A stretch of DNA of 64,000 nucleotides from Yoonia maritima (GCF_002933395.1 NZ_PKFN01000007.1:372001-436000), one strand, 5' to 3'; shown: positions 27,098-36,456, counted from the first letter of the stretch. Program-made: numbers and translations. Notes: generated from the letters alone by a model not told the origin.

Positions 27098-27826
27098 ATG
27101 TCGATCTGGGAATATGCAAATCCGAAAAAGTTTATGGGCTGGACCGCGCCCGTGCTGCCCTATGCATTTGGGCTGGCCGCGCTGTGCCTGATTGTGGGCT
27201 TGGTCTGGGGTTTTTTCTTTACGCCTGACGACTATCGGCAAGGATCGACGGTCAAGATTATCTACCTGCATGTCCCTGCTGCGCTGATGGCGATTAACGC
27301 ATGGATCATGATGCTGGTGGCATCCCTGATCTGGGTGGTGCGTCGGCACCACGTGTCGGCACTGGCGGCGCGTGCGGCGGCCCCTGTGGGCCTGACGATG
27401 ACGCTGATCGCGTTATTCACTGGCGCTATCTGGGGGCAGCCGATGTGGGGCACCTATTGGGCGTGGGACCCGCGGCTGACGTCATTTCTGATCCTATTTC
27501 TGTTTTACCTTGGCTACATCGCCCTTTGGGAAGCGATCGAAGACCCGGACACCGCTGCTGATCTAACTTCTGTCTTGTGCATGGTCGGGTCGATCTTTGC
27601 GATCTTGTCGCGCTACGCGGTGAATTTCTGGAACCAAGGGCTGCATCAAGGGGCGTCGCTGTCGCTCGATAAAGAGGAAAACGTATCAGACGTTTTCTGG
27701 CAACCGCTAGTGATTTGCATCGCTGGGTTTGTCCTGTTGTTTATTGGGCTGGTGCTGTTGCGCACACGTACTGAAATCCGTGCCCGTCGTATCCGGGCCC
27801 TAGAAGCGAGGGCGCGCCGTGCCTGA
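27098..27826 (+). CDS. ccmC: Heme lyase/transport protein CcmC
   Basis: 242 residues, six membrane helices. The tryptophan-rich WWD motif, 'WGTYWAWDPRLTSF' (about 123-136), binds heme on the outer face; two conserved histidines flank it ('YLHVPAAL' and 'NQGLHQGAS'). CcmC attaches heme to the chaperone CcmE. No ccmE, ccmF or ccmH is in this window, so the rest of system I is encoded elsewhere. Confidence 0.95.
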   Translation: MSIWEYANPKKFMGWTAPVLPYAFGLAALCLIVGLVWGFFFTPDDYRQGSTVKIIYLHVPAALMAINAWIMMLVASLIWVVRRHHVSALAARAAAPVGLTMTLIALFTGAIWGQPMWGTYWAWDPRLTSFLILFLFYLGYIALWEAIEDPDTAADLTSVLCMVGSIFAILSRYAVNFWNQGLHQGASLSLDKEENVSDVFWQPLVICIAGFVLLFIGLVLLRTRTEIRARRIRALEARARRA

Positions 27827-27962
27827 TTTGGGAAAATATGCAGTCGAAGTCCTTGCTGCCTATGGTGTGAGCCTTGGGCTGTTGGCCGTCGTCGTTCTGC
27901 TAAGCTGGCGTCAGTCTGTTCGCGTGCGGGCTGCTTTGGAACGGATTGAAAACAATGGCTAA
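27819..27962 (+). CDS. ccmD: Heme exporter protein CcmD (small)
   Basis: 47 residues from GTG at 27819, overlapping ccmC by eight bases and ccmG by eight. It reads 'MPDLGKYAVEVLAAYGVSL', then a single hydrophobic helix (about 17-29) and a basic tail 'SWRQSVRVRAALERI'. Size, topology and place between ccmC and ccmG are those of CcmD, which stabilises the CcmABC-E complex. Confidence 0.85.
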   Translation: MPDLGKYAVEVLAAYGVSLGLLAVVVLLSWRQSVRVRAALERIENNG

Positions 27963-28491
27963 AATATCGCCTTTAATGATCCTGCCACCGGCGATCTTTG
28001 CCGCACTTGCAGGCATGTTCGCGGTGAGCATGTGGCAAGGAAAAAACGATGATCTGCCGTCCACGTTCATTGGACAACAAGCACCCGCCGTTCCGGTCGA
28101 GGCCGTAAATGGGACCCAGCAACTTACCGATGCCGACCTACGCAGTGGTGAAATCACACTGGTGAATTTCTGGGCGAGCTGGTGCCCGCCTTGCCGTGCC
28201 GAGCATCCGCAACTGTTAGAGCTTGCGGAACAAGGATACCGGATCGCAGGTGTCAATTTCCGCGATGCGCAGGATCAGGCGTCTGCCTATCTAACAGATT
28301 ACGAAGACCCATTCTTTGCCACAGGATTTGACCTGCGGGGCAGAGTGGCCATCGACTGGGGCGTCACCGCACCGCCCGAGACATTCATCGTGGATGGCGA
28401 TGGAACTGTGCTGTTCCGGTTCGTCGGTCCGCTGGTCGGGTCGGACTATGAGCAGCGGTTTTTGCCGGAGTTGATCAAGGCGGTGGAGTAG
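27955..28491 (+). CDS. ccmG: Thiol:disulfide interchange protein CcmG/DsbE
   Basis: 178 residues. One N-terminal membrane anchor (about 6-26) is followed by a periplasmic thioredoxin fold with the redox motif 'WASWCPPCRAE' (Cys about 78 and 81) and 'GVTAPPETFIVDG' with the cis-proline. It reduces the heme-binding cysteines of apocytochrome c. ATG at 27955 is favoured over the TTG three codons earlier; it lies inside ccmD. Confidence 0.94.
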   Translation: MAKISPLMILPPAIFAALAGMFAVSMWQGKNDDLPSTFIGQQAPAVPVEAVNGTQQLTDADLRSGEITLVNFWASWCPPCRAEHPQLLELAEQGYRIAGVNFRDAQDQASAYLTDYEDPFFATGFDLRGRVAIDWGVTAPPETFIVDGDGTVLFRFVGPLVGSDYEQRFLPELIKAVE

Positions 28492-28596
28492 TGCCGAAAG
28501 GCAGATAAGCGGACAGGCCAGACCTTTATCGAATGTTGTTAAGAAAACTGTGCGTATCACCCCACGTGGTCGCGTCTAGAAGTTTGGAGAGAGCGG

Positions 28597-29307
28597 ATGA
28601 CCTGGGGTATCTATGAATCAACGAGTTTTGGTAGCTATCTGCCTGATGGTGAATATGTGGGCTATGACGAAGGGCTAAAACATTACTACTACGAAGTAAT
28701 GAGCGATGCGGACAAAGAGCCTTTTGAGAACAGCGGTGGCAAACATATCGACTATTCTGCATATGTAACCAAAAAATTCACGAAAGAGCCGGGTTATATA
28801 AAGGATGGCCTGCCGCCTGCTGGCCCTGTGTTGGATCATGAAGCACCTAAAGAGTTTCGCTTGGCGAAGAAGCCATCCAAAGGGCTGAGCGCGATGATGC
28901 AGCTTGGGTATCGTGCCGTGAGCGAAGAATTAAAAACTGCCATCGAAGCGCTTGAGCCCGGGGTCCATGATTTTTGGCCTGTTCGGATCACGTTGCCTAA
29001 AGGGGAAGAATGGCCCGAACTCTATTACACGATCCGCTTTGGACGCTATCTGGAATGCTTTCAGCCGGATGAAAGTGATGAAGGGTCTTGGGAGCATCCA
29101 AGTGAGTTCGCATATTATGTTAATTTCCCAGAAAGTAAGCTCTGCTCAGGTCTCGCGATGTCCCGATCCGTGATTGGGTCCGCGCATCTTTGGAAGGAGC
29201 GCCTACTTGGTGCTCCGGAGATGTGTATGTCTGACGAAATGGCAGCGGCATTTAAAAAGGCGGGGTTCACAGGCTCTAAGCTTTACAAGCTGAAAGACGT
29301 TCCCTGA
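28597..29307 (+). CDS. Imm11 / DUF1629-like protein, copy 2
   Basis: 236 residues, soluble. The core 'IEALEPGVHDFWPVRI' (about 113-128) matches 'LEELEPDVHQFWPMEI' of the protein at 5558-6289. The C-terminal halves also share a 'S..VIG.AHLW' / 'SEAIGGRHAWV' block, 'MCMSDEMAAAFKK' / 'MFSDAFAERLM' and 'FTGSKLYKL' / 'LTGLKFSHK', so they are paralogues. Family members include immunity proteins of contact-dependent or polymorphic toxins, yet no toxin gene is next to this one. It has its own terminator and looks like a single-gene unit. Function beyond the family is not shown. Confidence 0.72.
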   Translation: MTWGIYESTSFGSYLPDGEYVGYDEGLKHYYYEVMSDADKEPFENSGGKHIDYSAYVTKKFTKEPGYIKDGLPPAGPVLDHEAPKEFRLAKKPSKGLSAMMQLGYRAVSEELKTAIEALEPGVHDFWPVRITLPKGEEWPELYYTIRFGRYLECFQPDESDEGSWEHPSEFAYYVNFPESKLCSGLAMSRSVIGSAHLWKERLLGAPEMCMSDEMAAAFKKAGFTGSKLYKLKDVP

Positions 29308-29430
29308 TTGCGCATCAGGAGTCTTCGGCTTTGCAACCTCTTTGGCCGCTTGATGACACCCTATCTGCGGCTACGAAAGCTGTTTTTCTCTGTATATCTG
29401 GGCTTGAACGCGAAAATATGGCCTTGAATG

Positions 29431-29466
29431 GGCCCCGGCGTTTCCGCCGAGGCCTCTTTTTATTTT
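29431..29466 (+). terminator. Rho-independent terminator after Imm11-like copy 2
   Basis: GGCC..CGGCG pairs with CGCCG..GGCC around a TTTC loop, followed by TCTTTTTATTTT on the plus strand. It also lies just past the aconitase stop but has no T-run for that direction. Confidence 0.8.
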
Positions 29467-32236
29467 AAGACGCTTTTGCCAAGTTCCGCAGAACATAGTG
29501 CAGTACGCCGCCGTTTTCAATGTATTCGATTTCGACCGCTGTATCGATCCGACATTTGACCGTGATCTCTTTGGTAGTGCCGTCTGCCATTGTGATCTGT
29601 GCAGTCATTTCCTGCAGCGGTTTCACGGCATCCAGACCTTCGATGGTCACTGTTTCTTTGCCAGTCAGGCCAAGCGTTTTACGGCTGTCGCCACCAGTGA
29701 ATTCGAATGGAACAACGCCCATACCAACAAGGTTAGAACGGTGGATACGTTCAAAGCTTTCTGCGATGACCGCTTTGACACCCAACAGGGCCGTACCTTT
29801 GGCTGCCCAGTCACGCGAAGACCCCGCGCCGTACTGTTCGCCCGCAAAGATCACAAGCGGTGTGCCTGCGTCTTGGTACTCCATCGCGGCATCAAAGATC
29901 GAAGTCTGATTGCCATCTGGGCCTTTGGTGTAACCACCTTCGACGCCGTCCAGCATTTCGTTCTTGATGCGGATGTTGGCAAATGTGCCGCGCATCATGA
30001 CTTCGTGGTTACCACGACGAGACCCGTAAGAGTTAAATTCGCGCACAGGCACCTGACGTTCGATCAGGTACTGACCGGCAGGGGTCGTGTCTTTGAACGA
30101 ACCCGCAGGGCTGATGTGGTCGGTTGTGACCATGTCGCCAAGGACAGCCAGAACTTTTGCGCCTTCAACGTTCTCGATTGTGCCTGCATCCTTGGACATG
30201 CCGCGGAAGTAGGGCGGGTTTTGAACGTATGTCGATGCGGCTGGCCAGTCGTAGGTTTCAGAATCAGGTGTCTGAACGGCCTGCCATTTTTCATCGCCTT
30301 TAAAGACGTCAGCATATTTGCTGATAAACGCCTCGCGGGTGACTGTTTTTTCAACCAGTTCGTTGATTTCTTGGTTGGTTGGCCAGATGTCTTTTAGGTA
30401 CACATCATTGCCATCGCGGTCTTGCCCGATTGGGTCTTTGGTGATGTCGATATTCATATCACCGGCCAGCGCATAGGCGACAACAAGCGGCGGAGAGGCC
30501 AGATAGTTGGCGCGCACGTCAGGTGAAATACGTCCCTCGAAGTTGCGGTTACCAGATAGGACGGAGGTTGCGATCAGGTCACCTTTGGCGATGGCATCAG
30601 ACAGTTCCTTTTGGATTGGGCCAGAGTTGCCGATACATGTCGTGCAGCCATAGCCGACCAAGTTGAACCCAATTTTGTCAAGATCTTCTTGGAGACCTGC
30701 GGCCTCTAGGTATTCCGACACGACCTGTGACCCCGGCGCGAGCGATGTCTTGACCCAAGGTTTCCGGTTCATGCCCAATGCAGCAGCTTTGCGTGCAACC
30801 AGCCCGGCCCCAATCATCACATATGGGTTGGATGTATTAGTGCATGATGTGATCGACGCGATCACGATTGAGCCGTCATGTAGTGTATAGTCTTCGCCTT
30901 CGACTTTTTGGCTTTTATGATGCCCTTCGTCACCTGGGATATGGTGGGGGGCGACCGGGCCTCCCTCTGATGCCATATCGATTTTTTCAGCTGGGGGTAC
31001 GGCTTTTTCTGGGCGCTGACCGCTGATGTATTTCCCAAATGCGCCTGCTGCTTCGGTTAGCGCGATGTAATCTTGTGGGCGCTTTGGACCCGAGATCGCG
31101 GGAACGATTGTCCCCATATCAAGGTGAAGTTTCGCTGTGTAGACTGGGTTGTAATCCGCGTCGCGCCAAAAACCGTTCTCTTTGGCGTAGGCTTCGACCA
31201 GCGCAATGCGGTCTTCGTCACGGCCAGTATTCCGCAGGTAACGCAGTGTTTCGTTGTCGATTGGGAAGAAGCCACAAGTCGCGCCATATTCTGGCGCCAT
31301 GTTTGCGATTGTCGCGCGGTCGGCCAGTGGCAGACGATCCAGACCTTCGCCGAAGAATTCGACGAATTTGCCGACAACGCCAAGTTCTCGCAACATTTCG
31401 ACGACTTTTAGAACAAGGTCAGTCCCTGTGGTGCCTTCAACCATTTCGCCCGTTAGCTCAAAACCAACAACTTCGGGGATGAGCATCGAAATAGGCTGTC
31501 CCAGCATCGCGGCTTCGGCTTCGATACCGCCAACACCCCAACCAAGAACAGCAAGACCGTTCACCATTGTTGTATGAGAATCAGTGCCGACCAATGTGTC
31601 AGGGTATGCAACCTCGACGCCGTTTTGGTCTTTGTCAGTCCAAACAGTCTGTGCAAGGTATTCAAGGTTCACTTGGTGACAGATACCTGTGCCCGGTGGC
31701 ACAACGCGAAAGTTATTAAACGCACCTTGGCCCCATTTTAGAAACTGGTAGCGCTCCATGTTGCGTTCATATTCACGGTCCACGTTCATTTGGAACGCGC
31801 GTGGATTACCGAATTCGTCAATCATGACCGAGTGGTCGATAACCAGATCAACAGGGTTCAGCGGGTTAATCTGCTGTGCGTCGCCGCCAAGCGCCACGAT
31901 ACCATCACGCATTGCGGCAAGGTCAACAACTGCTGGAACACCGGTGAAGTCCTGCATCAGAACGCGGGCAGGGCGGTAGGCGATTTCACGTGGGTTTTTA
32001 CCACCCTTTTCAGCCCATTCAGAGAAAGCTTTGATGTCGTCTAAAGACACCGAAAAACCGTCATCTTCAAAACGTAAAAGGTTCTCTAAAACAACTTTTA
32101 ACGCTGCGGGTAGTTTCGAAAAATCGCCCAAACCAGCAGCTTGGGCGGCGGGAATCGAATAATAGGCAACCGACTGGTTACCAACGCTTAGGGTTTTGCG
32201 TGTTTTGGCTGTATCTGCGCCGACTGTGATTGTCAT
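29465..32236 (-). CDS. acnA: Aconitate hydratase AcnA
   Basis: 923 residues, full AcnA/IRP type length. It interconverts citrate and isocitrate in the TCA cycle with a [4Fe-4S] cluster. The cluster cysteines are in 'SITSCTNTSNP' and 'GYGCTTCIGNSG'; the swivelling C-terminal domain has 'GSSRDWAAKG'. ATG at 32236 is preceded by AAAGGGA; a longer frame starting at 32257 lacks support. Genes on both sides are on the other strand, so it is monocistronic. Confidence 0.97.
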   Translation of the reverse strand: MTITVGADTAKTRKTLSVGNQSVAYYSIPAAQAAGLGDFSKLPAALKVVLENLLRFEDDGFSVSLDDIKAFSEWAEKGGKNPREIAYRPARVLMQDFTGVPAVVDLAAMRDGIVALGGDAQQINPLNPVDLVIDHSVMIDEFGNPRAFQMNVDREYERNMERYQFLKWGQGAFNNFRVVPPGTGICHQVNLEYLAQTVWTDKDQNGVEVAYPDTLVGTDSHTTMVNGLAVLGWGVGGIEAEAAMLGQPISMLIPEVVGFELTGEMVEGTTGTDLVLKVVEMLRELGVVGKFVEFFGEGLDRLPLADRATIANMAPEYGATCGFFPIDNETLRYLRNTGRDEDRIALVEAYAKENGFWRDADYNPVYTAKLHLDMGTIVPAISGPKRPQDYIALTEAAGAFGKYISGQRPEKAVPPAEKIDMASEGGPVAPHHIPGDEGHHKSQKVEGEDYTLHDGSIVIASITSCTNTSNPYVMIGAGLVARKAAALGMNRKPWVKTSLAPGSQVVSEYLEAAGLQEDLDKIGFNLVGYGCTTCIGNSGPIQKELSDAIAKGDLIATSVLSGNRNFEGRISPDVRANYLASPPLVVAYALAGDMNIDITKDPIGQDRDGNDVYLKDIWPTNQEINELVEKTVTREAFISKYADVFKGDEKWQAVQTPDSETYDWPAASTYVQNPPYFRGMSKDAGTIENVEGAKVLAVLGDMVTTDHISPAGSFKDTTPAGQYLIERQVPVREFNSYGSRRGNHEVMMRGTFANIRIKNEMLDGVEGGYTKGPDGNQTSIFDAAMEYQDAGTPLVIFAGEQYGAGSSRDWAAKGTALLGVKAVIAESFERIHRSNLVGMGVVPFEFTGGDSRKTLGLTGKETVTIEGLDAVKPLQEMTAQITMADGTTKEITVKCRIDTAVEIEYIENGGVLHYVLRNLAKAS

Positions 32237-32454
32237 GGCTATCCCTTTCAAAGGCAATTGCTGTGTAAGGCTATTTTACATTTCTGCATCAAGCCGCGAC
32301 AGCGTACAAGAGGCTGTTAGACTATGTGTATACCATTGTGCACAATTCAACCTGTTGCCATTGAAACATACATAACAAACTGTTCTCAATTCATTGATTG
32401 GTCATTACAGCCGGGGCGGGCTACACCGATATTCAACTTGTAACAGGATGAACA

Positions 32455-33147
32455 ATGCGTGCGATTTTCTCTACTCTTGCTGTGATTGGTGCGTTCCAGG
32501 TCGCGCCGGTTGTCGCACAAGCCGATCCGGTGGTCGTGGAGCTATATACGTCGCAAGGCTGTTCTTCTTGCCCGCCAGCGGATGAAATGCTGCATGATTT
32601 AGCACAGCGTGATGATGTTATCGCGCTCGCGCTTCATGTGGATTACTGGGATTACATCGGCTGGACGGATATTTTTGGCAGCGCAGAGAACACAGCCCGC
32701 CAACATGCCTATGCCCGCGCTGCGCGCGCGACAACGGTTTATACACCACAGATGATCATTGGTGGCGTTGATCGCGTTATTGGATCGCGACCAATGCAAG
32801 TGATGGATTTAATTCAAGCCCATGGACGTAACGATTATCCAGTTTCAGTGTCATTGTCCCGCACCGATGATCAGCTTCAGATATCCGCGACATCGACCGA
32901 GATTAGTAATTATATCGTTGAGCTTATACGCTATATTCCGACGGCAATCGTCGATATTCAGCGTGGTGAAAACGCAGGCCGTCAGCTGGAATACACAAAT
33001 ATTGTGAGCTCGCTTGATACAATCGCCGAGTGGGATGGGGCAGGTACGCTAAAAGTTACCGCAACGACCCCCGGCAGCGATGCAATCGTCGTGTTGGTTC
33101 AGGAAGGCGGGCATGGGCCCATCGTTGGAGCAGCCCAACTACGTTAA
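32455..33147 (+). CDS. DUF1223 secreted thioredoxin-like protein
   Basis: 230 residues with a signal peptide cut near residue 22-24 ('VVAQADP'). After it comes 'VVELYTSQGCSSCPPADEML', a thioredoxin-like start with a CSSC motif, and 'VDYWDYIGWTDIFG' then 'TVYTPQMIIGG', the marks of DUF1223. It probably acts in the periplasm with a redox or metal-related role that is not established. Overlaps the convergent acyltransferase by four bases. Confidence 0.9.
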   Translation: MRAIFSTLAVIGAFQVAPVVAQADPVVVELYTSQGCSSCPPADEMLHDLAQRDDVIALALHVDYWDYIGWTDIFGSAENTARQHAYARAARATTVYTPQMIIGGVDRVIGSRPMQVMDLIQAHGRNDYPVSVSLSRTDDQLQISATSTEISNYIVELIRYIPTAIVDIQRGENAGRQLEYTNIVSSLDTIAEWDGAGTLKVTATTPGSDAIVVLVQEGGHGPIVGAAQLR

Positions 33148-34031
33148 CCGTCTTTACGTGCTTTCCAGCGTCGGTGAATCCAAAACCATTGCGCCGGATC
33201 ACGTGCAATTTGTGCCTCAAGCCGTTGGGTGATTTCAGTCATCATCATTTCAGGCGTTCCAGTTTTAATTGGGGTCTCAACTTCGACAGCGAACGAAAGC
33301 CCGTCTGACTGTCTAATCCCGAAGTAGGGGATGACCAAAGCGTCCATCTTAATCGCGATGTCAGCCGCAGATGTCGCAGTATGCGCAGGCTGTCCTAAAA
33401 ACGGTATTTTGGCGCCATTTGCTGACACGTCAAATAGCAATGTTCCCATGCCGCCGGATTTCAAATGCCGGGCAAATCCCATTGTGCCGCGGCGACCCTG
33501 CTCAAACACGGGTCCACCCCAAGACGTCATCGTTTTCGCATAGTGGGCGTTGAAATAGGGGTTCAGCATGGGCCGATAAAGCCCGCCAATGGTGTGGCCC
33601 ATGGCGGTTAGCACTTGGCGTGGTGCTTCGTGATTGCCGTAATGCGCCGTCACAAAGATCACAGGCCGCTGTGTTTCTGCGGCCTCAGCAAGTGGTTCAA
33701 GCCCGTCTCCGGTTGGCACTGTGCCGCTAAGATGATTTGAAAATTCCCGCCAGGCGTAGTTTTCGATCAACGTCCTACCAAAGTTGTCGCAGCAATCGCG
33801 CGCGATTTGGCGTCGTTTATCGGCAGCCATGTTCGGATAAATGAATTTGAGATTTTCTTCGGCACGCTTTTGATAGCCAGCCAAAGGCGCGACCGCACTG
33901 CGCAAGGCGTGCCCCATCGCAGGTACCCGCCGTTCGTAGGGGAGACGCAGCATCGTACCGATGAGGCCGCGCAAAACACGATCTGCCAGCCAATCGGCCG
34001 TTGTCCCTTTGAGTGTTTTTCTCGTGCTCAT
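33144..34031 (-). CDS. LpxL/HtrB-like lysophospholipid acyltransferase
   Basis: 295 residues. The acyltransferase box is 'VTAHYGNHEAP' (HX4D/E-like, His about residue 129), followed by 'GGLYRPMLNPYFN' and the C-terminal 'QWFWIHRRWKAR', both standard in the lipid A late acyltransferase family. It transfers an acyl chain from acyl-ACP to a lipid, at the inner membrane; the precise acceptor (lipid A or phospholipid/ornithine lipid) is not clear. Confidence 0.88.
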   Translation of the reverse strand: MSTRKTLKGTTADWLADRVLRGLIGTMLRLPYERRVPAMGHALRSAVAPLAGYQKRAEENLKFIYPNMAADKRRQIARDCCDNFGRTLIENYAWREFSNHLSGTVPTGDGLEPLAEAAETQRPVIFVTAHYGNHEAPRQVLTAMGHTIGGLYRPMLNPYFNAHYAKTMTSWGGPVFEQGRRGTMGFARHLKSGGMGTLLFDVSANGAKIPFLGQPAHTATSAADIAIKMDALVIPYFGIRQSDGLSFAVEVETPIKTGTPEMMMTEITQRLEAQIARDPAQWFWIHRRWKARKDG

Positions 34032-34130
34032 CTATAAACCCACGCCTGAATTTCGATTAAATTGGCGCGAAGCGCATGAGACCGTTTCATGTGTCATGAT
34101 TAATTCAAATTACTATCATCTGTCCACGCG

Positions 34131-35174
34131 CTATTCGTTATCGTTTGCACCAGGGTCAATAAATTCAATCGTTCCCGTTTCAGCCAATTCACGGATTGCA
34201 GCTGTCACAGCCGACATTGCGGTTTCGGCGTCTGCTTTTTTGACTGCACCAGTTTCTTCGGCGTCTTCTCGCATTTGAGCGGACATCCGTTGCGAGACAT
34301 TACCCAAAATAAACTCAGCAGCGGCTGAAAGTGGGCCTTCGTCGGCTAAAGCGGCCGCAATTGCGCGCGCAAGCGTTTCTGCATCGACTGGTCGCAGGCA
34401 GGCGGAAATATCAGCAGGTTTAATCCGCGCTGGGATGTCTTTAAAAGTAAAGATTGCTTTGCGTAGATCTGTGGCGAATTCAGGGTTTTCGCTATCAAGT
34501 CCCTCAAGAAGGCTTTCACGCGTTTCAGCGACGGTCGAATTCAATATAGCACCCAATCGTTCGACCGGTGCATTTTCAAAGGCGCGATTGGCAGGGGTTG
34601 CGTAATTTTTGGCGAGGGACTGCCCAATACGGTGGACAACGTCGGGTGCCACCTTAGCGGTAAGTGACATCGCATATGTTATCCGGCGCGCGCGCTCTCC
34701 GGGAGTTTTTGTAAGAACCTCTGCTGCTTTTCCCACCGGGAGTTTTGATAGTACAACTGCACTTATTTCCACGCTTTCGCTCGTCATAATATCAACGATC
34801 CGTGGTGTTGAAAGGGACGACACAATTGGCCAGTGGTCGCCGTGTCGCACGGTATCGGTCTGAGCTTGAAGCCGCTCCGCAAGGGAGGGAGTAAGGTGTT
34901 CCGAGAGAGCATTAATTGCGTTATCCCGAGAGCCCGGAGCCGTCATTCCAACCGCCTCAAGCTGTGTCGTGAACTCTTTGGCAACCGACGCGACAGTCGT
35001 GCGATCAACGAGGCGAATCGCTCCAAGCTCTTCGGTTAAGAGTTCTTGCAGCGATTCGGGAAGCTGAGACAACGACAGGTTGCCGCCGTCGCTGATCATC
35101 ATCTGGACGATCATTGCAGCCTTGCGTCGGCGAGAAATCGCCGGCGTGCTGAGGTCTAGGGTTTTTAGTGTCAT
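34131..35174 (-). CDS. fliG: Flagellar motor switch protein FliG (Roseobacter type)
   Basis: 347 residues. N-terminal 'RRRKAAMIVQMMI', the middle domain with 'SKLPVGKAAEVLTKTP' and the C-terminal motor domain 'FTFKDIPARIKPADI' to 'ILGNVSQRMSAQMREDAEE' match FliG throughout. FliG links the MS ring to the C ring and meets the stator; the charged motor region is kept. ATG at 35174 follows a GGGGG tract; an in-frame TTG at 35189 is less likely. It is downstream of the HTH-less LuxR-type gene by 46 bases on the same strand, and no other flagellar gene is in the window. Confidence 0.88.
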   Translation of the reverse strand: MTLKTLDLSTPAISRRRKAAMIVQMMISDGGNLSLSQLPESLQELLTEELGAIRLVDRTTVASVAKEFTTQLEAVGMTAPGSRDNAINALSEHLTPSLAERLQAQTDTVRHGDHWPIVSSLSTPRIVDIMTSESVEISAVVLSKLPVGKAAEVLTKTPGERARRITYAMSLTAKVAPDVVHRIGQSLAKNYATPANRAFENAPVERLGAILNSTVAETRESLLEGLDSENPEFATDLRKAIFTFKDIPARIKPADISACLRPVDAETLARAIAAALADEGPLSAAAEFILGNVSQRMSAQMREDAEETGAVKKADAETAMSAVTAAIRELAETGTIEFIDPGANDNE

Positions 35175-35220
35175 ACCCCCGTCTAGCAAGGCGGGGTAAA
35201 TGAATGGTTATAGCTACAGC

Positions 35221-35709
35221 TTATGAGCCAGGATGTGTGAAAGAAATCGATAGGTTTTTCAGTTGCTGAACTGTTTCCGGCGTTAGCTGAGCTTTGTCAG
35301 CAGTGTTGGAGTGCAAGTATTTAACTTTGCTATATATTTCTGATATTTCGTCGTCTGTGAATTCGCGGTCTGCACGCGCACAACCGCATATACTAAGGCT
35401 ATCGTCAGTTTTAAATGTACAAACCATGCCAAACGTCATTCCGTGGTCTGCAGCTTTTTGCATGACGCCTGCGGGATCTTCCAATTCGGACCAACGACAG
35501 GTCCCAGTGTTTTCGAATCCCCATGCTACCATTGGATCCGACATGACTAGTCCGTTTTGTGAATAGTAGTCGAGCCACGCCTTAGGGTATGATTGAAACA
35601 TAAACTTTGGTGTAGTGTAGGCGATATGAAAGCCAAGTGCATATCCCGCCGGGGCGAGCTCACCCAAATTTTCCAGAATCTCACTTATGTTTAGTTCCGT
35701 TTGTGACAT
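35221..35709 (-). CDS. LuxR-type autoinducer-binding domain protein lacking the HTH
   Basis: 162 residues. The N-terminal ligand-binding fold is clear: 'AWLDYYSQNGLVMSDPMVAW' -like helix with Trp45, Tyr49, Asp58-Pro59, Trp63, and Trp73 in 'CRWSEL', the residues that line the acyl-homoserine lactone pocket in this family. After 'DREFTDDEI' the protein goes to 'AQLTPETVQQLKN' where a LuxR HTH would begin, and then stops. No HTH lies in any frame in the 46 bases before fliG. It may heterodimerise with a full regulator and block or tune it, as HTH-less TraR relatives do; this is inference. Divergent from the complete luxR. Confidence 0.82.
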   Translation of the reverse strand: MSQTELNISEILENLGELAPAGYALGFHIAYTTPKFMFQSYPKAWLDYYSQNGLVMSDPMVAWGFENTGTCRWSELEDPAGVMQKAADHGMTFGMVCTFKTDDSLSICGCARADREFTDDEISEIYSKVKYLHSNTADKAQLTPETVQQLKNLSISFTHPGS

Positions 35710-35728
35710 TCAGTTACTCGCTTTCCGG

Positions 35729-35771
35729 TTGCCAATGGTGGTCATATGGCAATACTCTCTGACAAAGTATT
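35729..35771. promoter_or_regulatory. Candidate operators between the divergent luxR-type genes
   Basis: Two inverted repeats overlap by two bases in the 138-base divergent gap: TTGCCA (35729-35734) with TGGCAA (35747-35752), and AATACT (35751-35756) with AGTATT (35766-35771). Their place suits a regulator controlling both genes. Neither matches a classical lux box closely. Confidence 0.4.
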
Positions 35772-35847
35772 GTTCATTTGTATTGTACAGAAAACAGTGC
35801 AGAAGCAACAAGGCCTTTGTCAGAAATCAAAGGTTCGGGGAAAACGG

Positions 35848-36456
35848 ATGGCGACATTGATGGGTCCGGACGAAATTGAGCAGCTCGCTCCGTCCGGATA
35901 TTATATTGCGTTACGGATAGGTTTTGCCTTTCCAATGGAGGAGGTGAATGCTTTCCCTCCTGAATGGGTGCAGCACTATACGGCGCAGCGCTTTATGCTG
36001 TTCGATCCAATAGTTAGATGGGCCTATAGTAACGTTGGGATTTGCCGATGGAGCGAGATCCCACTCGACGATCCTAAGCGGATTATTGCTCAAGCGAAGA
36101 CCTTTGGCTTGCGGTACGGGGTCACTGTTTCCGTTTTTGATGGTAACGTCGATGCCCAACGTTCCTTCGCGTCATTTACGCGCGCCGATCGTGAATATAC
36201 CGACCTTGAGGTGAAACTCTTAAAGGCTTTACTCGTCAGGCGGCATAATGAAACGGCTCCTCCCACTAATTTAACACGCGCGGAATTAGAGGCGCTAGGT
36301 ATGGTTAAAGATGGAAAGCGATTAAAGGAAATCGCCTTTGAGTTGAGTGTGAGCGAGGGCGCGGTAAAGCAGCGTTTAAAGAATGCAAAATTGAAATTGG
36401 GTGCGAAAACGGGCACCCAAGCTGCGGCACTTGCGAACCAGTACGGCCTAATCTGA
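35848..36456 (+). CDS. LuxR family transcriptional regulator
   Basis: 202 residues. Autoinducer-binding domain at about 10-135, with Trp40, Tyr44, Asp53-Pro54, Trp58 and Trp68 in the expected spacing; C-terminal HTH at about 142-202 ('LTRAELEALGMV', 'LKEIAFELSVSEGAVKQRLKNAKLKL'). It is expected to bind DNA in response to the signal made by the neighbouring synthase. ATG at 35848 with GGGGAAAACGG upstream was taken over an upstream ATG (35746) because the family begins here. It is somewhat short at the N-terminus, as many Roseobacter homologues are. Confidence 0.9.
   Translation: MATLMGPDEIEQLAPSGYYIALRIGFAFPMEEVNAFPPEWVQHYTAQRFMLFDPIVRWAYSNVGICRWSEIPLDDPKRIIAQAKTFGLRYGVTVSVFDGNVDAQRSFASFTRADREYTDLEVKLLKALLVRRHNETAPPTNLTRAELEALGMVKDGKRLKEIAFELSVSEGAVKQRLKNAKLKLGAKTGTQAAALANQYGLI

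Noticed and set aside
29498-30397. 299-codon plus-strand open frame opposite aconitase
   Set aside because: It mirrors the codon bias of acnA and shows no domain; aconitase is certain.
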